Below are positions 10,839 through 20,719 of a DNA stretch of 64,000 bases, in pieces (the first letter of the stretch is position 1; every line of letters starts with the position of its first letter). The DNA comes from Gentiana macrophylla. Its lineage: Eukaryota; Streptophyta; Magnoliopsida; Gentianales; Gentianaceae. A program made the position numbers and the translations under genes. The DNA lies in NCBI GenBank assembly GCA_026214975.1, contig CM047805.1, positions 114,137,845 to 114,201,844 of the forward strand, in the 5' to 3' direction. The notes under the pieces were generated by a model. That model was given only the letters and a program-made list of their open reading frames with translations, did not search any database and was not told the origin of the DNA.

Positions 10839-13045
10839 TCAACATTTAGAATAATCGTATTTCATTGATTCAACTGAACGGAGAGAGTACGAATATATAG
10901 GGTTCGCTGACTTAGTTAATAAGTCACCAGAAGATAAATACGAAATTAATAATATTTAAAGTAAATATAATATTCAAACTATATTATCCTCGACATACAA
11001 AACCATTGTGCCTAAATACTTAGCACTTTAAGTCATTAAAGAGATCGTAGAGCAAAATCAGTTCGCCGTCTTTTGTTCAATTGAAGTGATGCTTTGGACA
11101 AGTGGTAAAAATTATTGTATTTGGGAGACGATTGCAAGAACCGTGGGCACATTGTTGGAAGTAGCGCCCGAAAGACAATTTATGTAATTGTTTTAGTATT
11201 AATAAATGACTGATTTATTCTCATCTTATTACTTGCTTCGTGCTTTTAAGTAATACACTACTGAAAACCCTAAGACGTATCATATGTAGCCATATAACTT
11301 AGTTTATGACACATATGAGGATTAAGTTTATGGTGATACACTTGAACTATTAGTCCGTGGTGAACTTAATCAAAGTATGGGGTCTATTGATTAAACCACC
11401 ATTAATGCGCCCAGAACACTTTATGGTGTGACCGTCTTATCCGGACCGTCGACATTGGTTGTCTAAGTGGGGCATTTATATATGATGAGAGTCATATAGG
11501 ACTGGACCAATTTAATTTTCATTTCTCATATAATTCCGTGATTGAGAAATCTTATTAAATCACAAGATGATCATATATGGATTAACCTTAATCCTGAAGT
11601 GATTACAGACTCCTACTTGTTTCAGGATAGGGTTTGATGTGTTCGTTAAGGATCCGAATCACTTTCACGTTGGCACTATTCTGGAATGGGTGAGAAGTGT
11701 GTGTCTCACAGATATGGAATCCATTCCTTCATGTGGGAAGTAGAAAGACAATCCCCTTATTTGTTATCCTAGAAACTGATCGATCCGCGGAGTTCGTATG
11801 GTTATGAACTAATTGATCATTAGTGGATTAATGGTAAATAAGGATAAGATGTATTGAAGAAGGTTTACGGAAATATCCTACTTCATTACGGATAGTCTAT
11901 GGAGGGTTAGTTTATATGTAATTGTTATATCAATGGACACTTATCGACTCGACTCGACGTTTTGAGAATAAGTTATATCTATAATCGATAGAGTCCAGTT
12001 TCGGATTTATGGTGGCGTAATTCCAGAATTTATATCTATAATTTATTGTAGCTACTGGTTATAGGTCCATGGTCCCCGGGTTGGCACCTAACACGCGAGT
12101 GTTTTCTCGTTTTATGGAACCTCGAGAATAAATTAAATAGTTGGTCTATTTTATGAATATGCAATATTATTTATTTGGTAAATAATATGTAAAATAGAAA
12201 AAACATTTTCTATTAAAAATAATGACATGTATGGCGCCGCGTGTGGATAAATTTAGGAAAAGAAATTTTTCTAGATTATGTCACATGTGTAATTAATTAA
12301 TTATCTATTTGTTGGATAATTAATGGAAAAGAGATAAAGAGATTGATTTTTTGGGAATTATCTTATATCTCTTGGCAAATATCTTTTCCTTGTGGGAATA
12401 GGTAATTGTGGTGTGAAAAGGATAATTCTCTCTTGACTAGTTATTTTCCTATATAAAGAGAGTTTCTCCCAACACAATTTGACATGACAAATTGGCGCCA
12501 CATTATAATTAAAAGGAAGAAAAATTAGTTTCTTGCCTTAGGCATTAAGAGGAGAAAAACCTAAGGTTTTCTTGTGCATATTCGAGGAGGTTCTGAGGCG
12601 AGGATCGACGTCCACCAGTCGTCGCTAGGAGAAACAATCCGGAAGACTATGGCATCTCCTTTTGGTTGACTATTTCTTCCTTTCCGTTGAGGTAAATCTA
12701 CTAACATTCTTGTAGATTGTTAATTAATTATGTGAATTAAAATCGTGGTAAAATCACATGCAAATTTAATTCGTAGCTTCTACTGTGCTAGATCGAGTGT
12801 CTCGATCGGTGCTGTGAATCAAATCTGACGATCCAATTATGGAACGGATCCAGATTCGGGTTTCTGTATATCCATCACACATAACCGGGGCAAAAACGTC
12901 TTAAGGACAGAGTGATGCACTCGCCGCAGTCTATAAGTTTTCTGTCCTAATTTTATTGTTTTCGTTTTTGCATAAAGTAGTTGTTAAACGGCATGCTAAA
13001 TTTGATCAATAATATTTACTCACAAATCTCACACAATCTTTAACA
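10839..13045 (-). repeat. 5' LTR of copia element C1, split by a solo LTR
   Basis: The inner edge is fixed by the adjacent primer-binding site at 10825-10836. The outer edge is proposed at 13045, where the minus strand reads TGTTAAAGATTGTG; it is not confirmed by a second LTR. Between them lies the solo LTR 11153-12877. Removing it leaves an LTR of about 480 bp, a usual size for Ty1/copia. The inner terminus reads TGTTGA, not TGTTCA or AACA, so it is slightly degenerate or misplaced. Confidence 0.5.
11148..12882 (+). mobile_element. Solo LTR with 5-bp TSD
   Basis: A 1725-bp LTR (11153-12877) starts TGTTGGAAGTAGCGCCCG and ends TATATCCATCA. It is flanked by the perfect direct repeat cacat (11148-11152 and 12878-12882). 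No primer-binding site, polypurine tract or internal region adjoins it, so it is a solo LTR left by LTR-LTR recombination. It inserted into the LTR of copia element C1. A diverged inverted copy of the same family ends at 1416. Confidence 0.88.
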
Positions 13046-13580
13046 AACGTTTGAGGGCTGAGGACTCTTCCAAACAAGAGATGAACTATAAGAGCATCTC
13101 CGGTCGTGAACCATTTAAAAAGTCCATGATCGTGTCATATCATCTAACTTATATTTCTTATTTTTCATAAACCATTTCTTTACTATCAAAAACATTTTCA
13201 CTCTATCACATCATTGGTTTATATAACCTAAATAAATCTTTTACAACGTTTGTAAAACCTTTTATAACTCTATAATATAGACCCATTACAAAAGAATATT
13301 TTATTGTTTCATAACATGAATATAATTTTCATAAAAATATATAAATATTATTATACATAAAAAACAAAACAAAACAATGTCATAATCTATTAATATCTTC
13401 TCCACTATCATAAACATTTTCACCAAGCCACGTCATCGCCTATAAACATTGTTTTCACTATAAATAAAACCAATAATAAATATTTTTTAGTTTTATTCTT
13501 TCACAATGTAAATTTAATTTCTTTTAAAAACTAAATTAATTACTTTTAAACTAATAATAATATATAATAGAGGGAAGGAG
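13046..13580. other. AT-rich intergenic sequence
   Basis: No gene is seen. A TAAGAGCATCTCC motif at about 13088 resembles one end of a PIF/Harbinger-type MITE, but I find no matching second end. The rest is AT-rich and without ORFs. Confidence 0.4.
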
Positions 13581-13775
13581 GGTAAAATCCACTTTTTAAT
13601 ACAAAATAAATAAATAGTACACACTCCTTTTTTTTAGTTGCAAAAAGGACAAAAAAATTCAGACGGACAAAAATACCCTTAATTACACAAGATACGTGTT
13701 CCAGGGCGTTCCCTCTCATTTAGTTTATTCCCTCCCTTCTTTCTATCTTTTTTTAAAGCAGGTCAATTTTATTTT

Positions 13776-14690
13776 TTTTAAACAACCGTAACTTTGACTT
13801 AGAACTCCAATCATAAAAGAAAATTCACCTAAATTCATATTTTTTTGCTCTTTATTTTGAGATCTGTTAAGATCAAGCGCTTACAGTTGTACTACAACCA
13901 ATTGGTGTTAGTAATGTGCTACTTTATTTCCTTGTCATTTAAGAGTGTGGGCAATCTGTCCCAACACCCCCTCAAGTGTTGGCAATCTGTCCAACACTTG
14001 CATAATTTTTTTTAAGAGTGTGAGCAATCTGTCCCAACACCCCCCTCAAGTGTTGGCAATCTGTCCAACACTTGCACAATTTTTTAAGAGTGTGGGCAAT
14101 CTGTTAAGATCAAGTGCTTACCGTTTTACTAAGACCAATTGGTGCCAGTAAAGACGCTACTTTATTTCCTTATTATTTAAGAGTGTGTGCAATCTGTCCC
14201 AACACCCCATTCAAAGTTGGTAATCTGTCCAACACTTGCACAAATTTCAATTCAAGAGTGTGGGCAATCTGTCCCAACACCCCTCAAGTATGGGCAATCT
14301 CTCCCAACACTTGCACAATATATATATATTTTAAATATAGTTCCAACCAGGGTTCGATCCCGTGACCTCTGGCTCTGCTACCATGTTAAGGATCAAGCAC
14401 TTACCGTTGTACTAAAACCACTTGGTGGTAGTAAAGGCGCTACTTTATTTCTTATCATTTAAGAGTGTGGGTAATCTGTCCCAACAAGATCTCATACGAT
14501 ACCCTTCCGACGTAAATTTTGAAAGCCGAAAAAACATTTGCATTAATCGGAGCATTTTTCTTATAAACAACCGTAACTTTTGATTTAGAACACTGATCAT
14601 CAAAATTCTTTCACAAAGTTTATATTTTTTTTTTCTTTTCATTTTGAGATCTCATATGATACCCTTTCGACGTAGTTTTTGAAAGCCGAA
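13776..14690. repeat. Tandem duplication split by a TRIM
   Basis: Two copies of about 170 bp begin AAACAACCGTAACTTT and continue TTTTGAGATCTCATA.GATACCC, CGACGTA and GAAAGCCGAA. The first copy (13776-13864 plus 14492-14562) is interrupted by the TRIM exactly within GAGATCT. The second (14563-14690) is uninterrupted and therefore shows the pre-insertion site. Confidence 0.7.
13860..14491 (-). mobile_element. TRIM with three LTRs and TSD agatc
   Basis: A 622-bp non-coding retroelement (13865-14486) is flanked by agatc (13860-13864 and 14487-14491). On the minus strand it has LTR 14486-14384, an immediately adjacent PBS TGGTAGCAGAGCC (14383-14371), an internal region with the run ACTTGAGGGG acting as a polypurine tract, LTR 14204-14102, a second internal repeat and LTR 13966-13865. 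Each LTR is 102-103 bp and starts TGTTGGGACAG or close to it; the two right-hand ones end TTGATC.TTAACA. Short partial LTR starts, each after a GAGGGG run, recur near 14039 and 14279. It has no coding capacity and must depend on an autonomous element. Confidence 0.82.
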
Positions 14691-14714
14691 TTTAATCGCA
14701 GCGTTTACACTAAC

Positions 14715-14815
14715 ACAATGATCGATGATCGGTATCACAATATCAATATCACAATGTCGATGTCGATATCAAGATGTCGATGACGATATCAATATCACAA
14801 TAACAATAACATATG
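14715..14815. repeat. Degenerate simple repeat (atcacaat / gatatc)
   Basis: The segment is built of short repeated words such as ATATCACAAT and TCGATGTCGA. A similar tract of TATCAGTA/CACAGT words lies at about 15262-15316. Both are inside the Pack-MULE-like unit and look like decayed microsatellites. Confidence 0.7.
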
Positions 14816-15114
14816 TAGTTCAAGGTTCAATAGCATCACGTATGATCTAAAACATTTAAATATCATACTAGTAGTTTCCAGAATGCAAAAATATGGTTAT
14901 AATGAACATGCAGTAATTGTCTCATCTACTGGAAAAAAAAAACCACCAACATGTGGGAAGAAGAATTAGCAAGACAAAATGAAAGCTCCGAAAATAACTA
15001 AAGCACCAAGAAAAAGTGTATTATCTGCAACAACATCAAGTACAACATTCCCCAAGATCTTTGCACTCCCTCAATATGGAAGGTCTGATGGGGAACACGC
15101 TGCCCATTCTTATA

Positions 15115-15232
15115 TATCAACTGGCTAGGAACTTTGCAAAAGTCCATTGAAATTGTTTCCTTTCCTTATAAACTCAAACAAAGGAGCTGCATTTTCTCCA
15201 TTAACTTCAATTGCTTCCACATTGAACTGCAT
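15115..15232 (-). pseudogene. Glutathione peroxidase-like gene fragment
   Basis: Read on the minus strand from the ATG at 15232, the translation includes FNVEAIEVNGENAAPLFEF. This fits the plant glutathione-peroxidase signature around VNG.NAAPL. A +1 change then gives FQWTFAKFLAS, matching the family's IKWNF.KFLV stretch, and is followed by a stop. The N-terminal half with the catalytic Cys is absent. A further open stretch toward 15000 ends in a hydrophobic segment (NTLFLGALVIFGAF) that I do not recognise. The fragment lies inside the inverted ends at 13581-16311, so it is probably a captured, non-functional piece. Confidence 0.6.
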
Positions 15233-15319
15233 TTTGTATTAAAAAGGAGATGAGGAGCCTACAATATCAGTAACACAGTATCAATATCAGTATCACAGTA
15301 TTAGTATCAGTATCAGTTA

Positions 15320-16200
15320 CACCCACCAAAACTAGTGTATTAGATAGCTTAATGAAATAAACCAAGTGTTCAACACACTTAAGGCATTACTCCATTAGGT
15401 ACATCATCCGCAGACCGACTCAAGAACAACCTCAAAATAGCTCAATATCTGACTGATATAAAGCTCATTTAAGGCTCAATTCAAGGGACTACTTCAAGGC
15501 ACACATATATCACAAATACATTGAACAATCATCGTTTGTCTAAAGTTAAATTAAGAACTTGGACATGACGATACTACTATAGCCCTTGCATCATCCAGTT
15601 TCAACTTATCCCTTGTTGACATTAGGCACCTACACCATTCTTATTTGTTTAGTCCAAGTTTTTATTGGATGTGGAAAAACAATTACTCAAGAAATGCATA
15701 TCATTGAAGCTGATTATTGAAATCCCCCTCCCCCTCCCCCTCAAAATAGAGATACAATAGCTGTTGATCAGAAGAAAAAGACACAAACTTTCCCGGAAAA
15801 CTTAATAAGACCAGACTTGCCAAGTTCCCCTGTTTTCAGAACAGGATTTGCAAAAACAGGTCTGAATACATGTATTCATAAGAAAACAAAAGAATCACAA
15901 CCCTGATAATATGAATTCGAATGGGTCTTACCAATGTCTGCAATTCCGTTTAACAATCAAATCTCAATACAAACGTGTGATACGAATACCAGATTTTATC
16001 TCCAATTGATAATAAAAAAAAGAAAAGAAAATTTTGCCTTATTGTGGATTTCTTGGGGATAGGAGGATCAAGAACTCCAGCTAGTCTTCATGAACAGCAA
16101 TTTGAGTCATGGAAGATCAATTGGCGATCAATCTGAGAGCAAATCGAAGAGGAAGAAATGTTTGAAGAAGAGGAGCCGGGTTGAATAAGTAGCTTCAACG
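15320..16200. other. Interior of Pack-MULE-like unit, no clear gene
   Basis: I see no long ORF. A C-rich run CCCCCTCCCCCTCCCCC at about 15724-15740 stands out. The part near 16030-16190 has a composition like a 5' leader when read on the minus strand, which would fit upstream sequence captured with the peroxidase fragment. That is only inference. Confidence 0.3.
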
Positions 16201-16349
16201 CGTTATTAAACAAGGTAATTTAGTCTTAGCCAAATTATTTTGTCCTTATTGCAATTAAAAAAAGGTGTGTGGATTAAAGCATAATTTAGAGGGGGAAAGT
16301 GGATTTATAACTAATTTTTCCTATATATTATGCGGCAATTCGGATAGTG

Positions 16350-16592
16350 AATTTTTTTAGGGCATTGTTAATGGCACCACAACCATTTTACTTTCGGCAC
16401 CCACAATTAATTGCAATTTCAATTTACTGAGGTCGAAATCTGTTTTCAACCCCTCCAGAGTCAAATTTATGCACAAAATTCGACTCTGGAGGGGTTAAAA
16501 ACAGATTCCGACCTCTGTAAAGTCGAAATTTACACGAAGTATGGTGTCCGAATAGATCGACTGTGATGCAATTAACAATGCCAATTTTTGTA
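16350..16592. mobile_element. Palindromic MITE, Mutator-like
   Basis: A 223-bp element (16360-16582) has terminal inverted repeats GGCATTGTTAAT at both ends. The flanks aattttttta (16350-16359) and aatttttgta (16583-16592) match at 9 of 10 positions, fitting a 9-10-bp Mutator-type target duplication. Inside is a second, near-perfect inverted repeat: GAGGTCGAAATCTGTTTT..CCCCTCCAGAGTC at 16430-16463 against 16483-16516. Most of the element can fold into one hairpin. It has no coding capacity. Confidence 0.75.
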
Positions 16593-17231
16593 TAGTTGTC
16601 TATTTCTTTGATCAATGTAATGAAGTCAACCTATGTAAAGAGTCCTAAAAAAATTGTAACATTATCCTTAATTGTTTGAACAGTCATAAGATTATTATTG
16701 GAATTAGTGTGTAATTGAATTTAACTGGTTGCATCATTTTTTTGGTTTTTGTTTTTGAAAACATAGTTACATCTTTCACTAGTAGACTGTAGACATGTGC
16801 TAAATTAGTAACATTTTATGCGTCATTTTTTTTTTTTGAGGAGGAAATTTTATGCGTCATTTATGAAGCTTATTTACATAAAATATGAACACATAAAATC
16901 ACTTGTGAATATAATAAATATTACACCATGGCGTGCTCATGGGATGACTCATTACAACCATTCAAGCAAACTTTTTGCATAAATGTAACGAAAATCCAGT
17001 GAACTATTCAAGCCCTTCAATCAAAGAACATATGAACTATTTATAATTTATTGATGCATGGTTAAAATATAGCAAGGCAATATTGTAATTAAGAAACAAT
17101 ATAACATTAAAAGAATTCAGTAAACATGCATGCATGAGAGAAATAAGTCTACAGTTTTCTCTATTTCTCCTTCATTTACTTGAGAAATATCGTCATAGTA
17201 GTTCTTCTCAGCATATAATTCACTTGGTAGT
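16593..17231. other. Downstream flank of the dioxygenase pseudogene
   Basis: AT-rich sequence with no recognisable gene or repeat. It holds the 3' flank of the minus-strand dioxygenase; I could not choose a polyadenylation signal with confidence. Confidence 0.4.
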
Positions 17232-18698
17232 TCATTTTTCCAGCTTGAAATGAGGAAGCGAAGCATACCCATCAAGGCCTTTGGAAGTGTAGTAGGCTAT
17301 ATATTCATCAATGGTCACCGGACGGTATACCGGAGGATTATTCACCGACAAAAGCTCTTTGATTGGCTCAAAGATACGAGAAGCATACCCTTCTCCATGG
17401 CATGGTCGTAAGAAACTTGCTACGTTGACTCTAGGGCCAATATCTCTTGCCAATGCTCTATGATATACACTTTTGAACTTATCATTAGACACTATCTGCA
17501 GTAAAAAGTGAAACATGTTAATCACCATTGCATGCATGAAATTTAAGATATGAAAGTGAAAATCGAAAGCTTGCCTGGAATATGTCTCCAATGTTAATGA
17601 CTAAAGCTCCCGGAACATAAGGAACATCAACATATTCGTTATCATGAAGTACTTGCAAACCTTCTACCTCGTTTTGCATGAGCAAAGTAAGAAATCCAAA
17701 ATCAAGATGGGTGACACTAGACAAAGTCACCTCACAGTTCAGGGGCATGGAGGAGAGTAGTGTCCTTTACAATATAGTCCTTCAAAGACAACCCATATTC
17801 AATAAATAATCCTTCTCGAGTCCTAGAGCCTCCGAGAGTAACTCAAACAGCAGGTGTGGCCTACCCTAGTAAGGTTTAATGCGTACTCATTCATTACATC
17901 TCTGTCACATAAACAAAATTTAAAGGGATAAGAAGGTGACTAAAGAACAAAAAGGCAACAAAAAAAAAAAATGGAAGAAAACTTGAAGCATAACCTTAGT
18001 AGCTCGAAAAGATAAAATGACTAGTTATGAATATATACCTGAAGATCTCAGGCAATTCGTCCCAGTTAGGATCAACAGGAGCCATTTTACACAAAAATGT
18101 ATCTTTCCATGTGGCTGCAGTAGTATTATACATGAAGAAATTGCTGGTATATATAACCCTCCGTGAGCTGTCACGGCTATAATATTGCTTCTTAATCTCA
18201 TGATCTTGTTCATGAAACGCGATGGTGCTCCGTATCATTTCCTTCATAACATCCAGAGGAATCCCATGATTAACAATCTGAAAGAATCCCCACTCTTCAC
18301 AGGCTTTGCTAATCTGGGAAACAATCTTAGCCCTTGTGTCTGCATTATCACTTGCACCATCGACCATAAGGTCAATAAGTGGAACCTCTAGTTTCTTCGA
18401 CATATTTGTACGCCTCTTTTCAGTCTTGAGGTTTTCATGATGAAAAAAAGAAGGGATCTTTTTCACACCAGAATCAACAAGTCCCTTTACACCGACCATC
18501 GAAGCATCGAAGGCTTTCATCGCGCTGTGGAATCTTTTGAGGAGTGCTGATCCATTGGGCTGCTTTCTCACAGTTGATTGCTTTTCTTACTACAGTCATC
18601 AGTTGCGGTGATCCGCCGCGACCGCGAGGGCCATTCTTCAGTATATCCAAAGATTTGCTTTGAAGGAAAGTTTGTGAACCGGAAAATATAGAGGCCAT
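17232..18698 (-). pseudogene. 2-oxoglutarate/Fe(II) dioxygenase, ACC-oxidase-homolog type, frameshifted
   Basis: Three exons on the minus strand: up to about 18698-18039, 17901-17575 and 17495-17232. The protein resembles the plant soluble dioxygenases named ACC oxidase homologs. An N-terminal MKAFDASMVGVKGLVDSGV block and the DIOX_N-type segment PLIDL...EWGFFQIVNHGIP precede a core with the iron ligands HLD (about 17705) and the distal H of VYHRALA. The 2-oxoglutarate-binding RxS reads RVN, an unusual change. Intron 1 is GT-AG. Intron 2 (17574-17496, 79 bp) starts GC and ends AG. Exon 2 has three apparent indels: an extra CA near 17854, an extra base near 17784 and another near 17743. The N-terminus is uncertain: the ATG at 18698 is in a different frame from the dioxygenase body, whose first in-frame ATG is 18520. 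A TATATATATA run near 18875 could be the TATA box. Confidence 0.82.
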
Positions 18699-18889
18699 AA
18701 TGGATGGGAATGAAGGAGATCGACTATCTTGAAAGCAGAGGATATTATAATGAGAAAATACACTCCAATATGGTGGGAATTTTGATGTCACCAAACGATG
18801 CTTTTTATAGGTGTTTAAGGCTGAAAAGTCAAGCAAAGAATCATTGTACACGGAGGTTGTTGGGTGTGAAAATGACTATATATATATGA

Positions 18890-18926
18890 AATTGTTCAAC
18901 TTGCTGGTTTGATTCATTGGTTTGAT

Positions 18927-18961
<35 letters not shown>

Positions 18962-19328
18962 AGCATGATTCCTTCGTTTTTTTTAAAAGTATTTCTCTGC
19001 ATTTTATGATTTAATAATTAGTTGTCTACTTTTACTTACTAACATTAAAATGCCAAATTCTATTTGCAAATAATTAAGTAATTGACTTATTAACGTTATG
19101 ATGCTAATTATATCATTAATAATATTTACTTAAGTTAACAAGAATGATAGTGCTGGTCTAATGCAATCACAACCACGATGTGAAAATCCCCTGATTTGCT
19201 TATTAAAGGGCCTCCAAAAGCGAGGAAACATCCTCAATACGTTGAACTATTTGACTTAATTATATAATTAATTGTTAATTCTAGCTTTTGATTGCCTCCT
19301 TTTGTGTATATACATATAGGTGTATTAT
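18890..19328. other. AT-rich spacer with poly-T run
   Basis: It begins with a run of over thirty T bases (about 18929-18960) and otherwise is AT-rich with no gene seen. The poly-T could be the tail of a degraded minus-strand retroposon, but no body is recognisable. Confidence 0.4.
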
Positions 19329-19825
19329 TGAAGATACCGGATTTCACCACGTCACGTGTCACGATAAAAATAGAGTTAGAAGATTAGCTTTAAGGACCAA
19401 GAGTCCCTTTGCAGGCCTAAGGGCCGATCTACCCCTCCAAAGGAGGGGCTGCTCGGGTCGTTCCACGATCTGCCGCAGGTCGGTCAGGGCGAGATAGAGG
19501 TAGACCTGCCCAACTCGGTCATACGGACCTCGGCTACTCGCCGTAGGTCGGCTAGAGCGTATAGTAATAATAACCTGCTTATCAAATGATTATAGAAAAA
19601 TCCTAGGCCATTAAGACTCTGATCTTTATCGGTTAGTCTAATATTTAAATGCCGAGATTACTTCCTAAAACTAAGGGATAATTACGGTTTAGTTGTACTT
19701 GTGAGACCCGAAAGAAAGGTCCAGGAGGGACACGGCCCATGAAGGCCTAGGGCACAAATGTCCCCTATAAAAATGTTCATAAGAACTACGGCGGACTTGA
19801 TTCCAATTCATACTTTGGATACGTA
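19329..19825 (+). repeat. Tat-type LTR copy
   Basis: The segment starts TGAAGATACCGGATTTCACC and matches the LTR at 53796-54236 over its first 270 bp or so. Shared words are AGATTAGCTTTAAGGACC, GGTCGGTCAGGGCGAGATAG and CTAGAGCGTATAGTAATAAT. It includes a perfect 7-bp-stem hairpin CCCCTCCAAAGGAGGGG near 19432. No primer-binding site follows; at 19826 it joins Athila-type 3' internal sequence. It may be the 5' LTR of the same Tat-like element whose 3' part lies at 51667-54236, with the material between replaced or deleted. Confidence 0.6.
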
Positions 19826-20719
19826 CCCCATCTCAGCCTTGTAAAGTGGTGAGACCTCACTCGAAACAGCCATTCGTGATTAACCTGGTTATAATCCGAC
19901 CCTTAACCTAATTTTGGTCTACGTTCCCTTGGTATCCCGCAAGTATAGTAAGTTTTTATGGATTGTGTGGTGACGACTTAGGGAATTGAGAGCTGGATGA
20001 CACTGTTGGCATAGTTGAGATGGTATTTTATCGAGTTCGGAGCCATTGTTGTATATATTGCATAATCCCATAGTTGATCTTAATAAACAAATAAAAATAA
20101 ATAAAAAATAAATATAATGTGTTGTAAATAAGATCGAATAAAGGTTTGAGTTCAAAGAAATTGGAAGGATAGCTCATCATAATCAAGTAATGTGGGTTGG
20201 GAAGTTAATTAAATTGTTTTGGTGCTTTTATTCTCGTGTTGGTTACAAAGGAGATGTCTTTAGTGACTGTAGGAGAGTAGAAGTACCGGTTCAGTTTCAT
20301 TGGAGTCAAAGGTGTAGATACTTACTATCTTGCTCATTTTCTTTTGTTATATCCTTATTATCCCTTAGGTTAGCCAATTCCCGAGCCTAACGTTACAAGC
20401 CTGCAAGTCCTGCCCGATCTATCTCCTTGACTCTGAATGCCTCGATTAGTGGAGATTGGTATCATTCATAAGCCTATGGATTGCATTCTACGAGTTTTGC
20501 ATGCATGATTCTATACTTGATTGCTTGATCAAATCTGAGAAATATTCACACATACACTCCGCTATTGTCTTGGATCATGGTAGACATAAATTTATAATTC
20601 TGATTAGTTACATACCTAGTTGAACATCCAATTCCTGACCTTGCATTATTTTAACTGTAACTCTAGTTATTTTATCGCTTGTTTGCTCGAGGGCGAGCAA
20701 AAGCTAAGTGGGGAGTGGT
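19826..20719 (+). mobile_element. Second copy of the Athila A1 3' internal region
   Basis: This matches 47534-48427 almost base for base from CCCATCTCAGCCTTGTA to the polypurine tract AAGTGGGGAGTGG at 20706-20718. It is the 3' untranslated part of an Athila-like element and directly precedes an LTR. That same LTR is followed by a primer-binding site and gag. The order internal-LTR-internal means that two element copies share one LTR, as expected after unequal recombination. The minus-strand ORF at 19919-20155 also occurs in the other copy but looks non-coding. Confidence 0.75.

Larger units (their letters stand above)
13581..16311. mobile_element. Pack-MULE-like unit with long inverted ends
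   Basis: The left edge (about 13581-13690) and the reverse complement of the right edge (about 16200-16311) align over roughly 110 bp. Shared words in order are AAATCCACTTT, CACAC..CCTTTTTTT, AGGACAAAA and a short TTACC-like stretch. Such long, diverged inverted ends are typical of Mutator-like elements. Inside is no transposase, only a glutathione-peroxidase-like fragment and a nested TRIM. I could not fix the outermost bases or a 9-bp target duplication, so the boundaries are approximate. A captured gene fragment between such ends fits a Pack-MULE. Confidence 0.5.

Noticed and set aside
13084..13100. TAAGAGCATCTCC as one end of a PIF/Harbinger MITE.
   Set aside because: No matching inverted end was found nearby, so it was not annotated as an element.
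13941..14300. Regular repeats of GAGTGTGGGCAATCTGTCCCAACACC considered as a minisatellite or CRISPR-like array.
   Set aside because: Spacing and unit length vary, the units carry LTR ends, PBS and polypurine tracts, and the block has a target duplication. The organism is a plant.
14340..14400. GGTTCGATCCC looks like the B box of a tRNA gene or tRNA-derived SINE.
   Set aside because: There is no properly spaced A box or cloverleaf. The adjacent TGGTAGCAGAGCC next to a 103-bp repeat with TG/CA ends is better explained as the primer-binding site of a TRIM.
19919..20155. A minus-strand ORF found twice (also 47611-47859), possibly a conserved small gene.
   Set aside because: The whole 0.9-kb segment is duplicated at the nucleotide level, so ORF conservation carries no extra signal; the second copy differs by indels.
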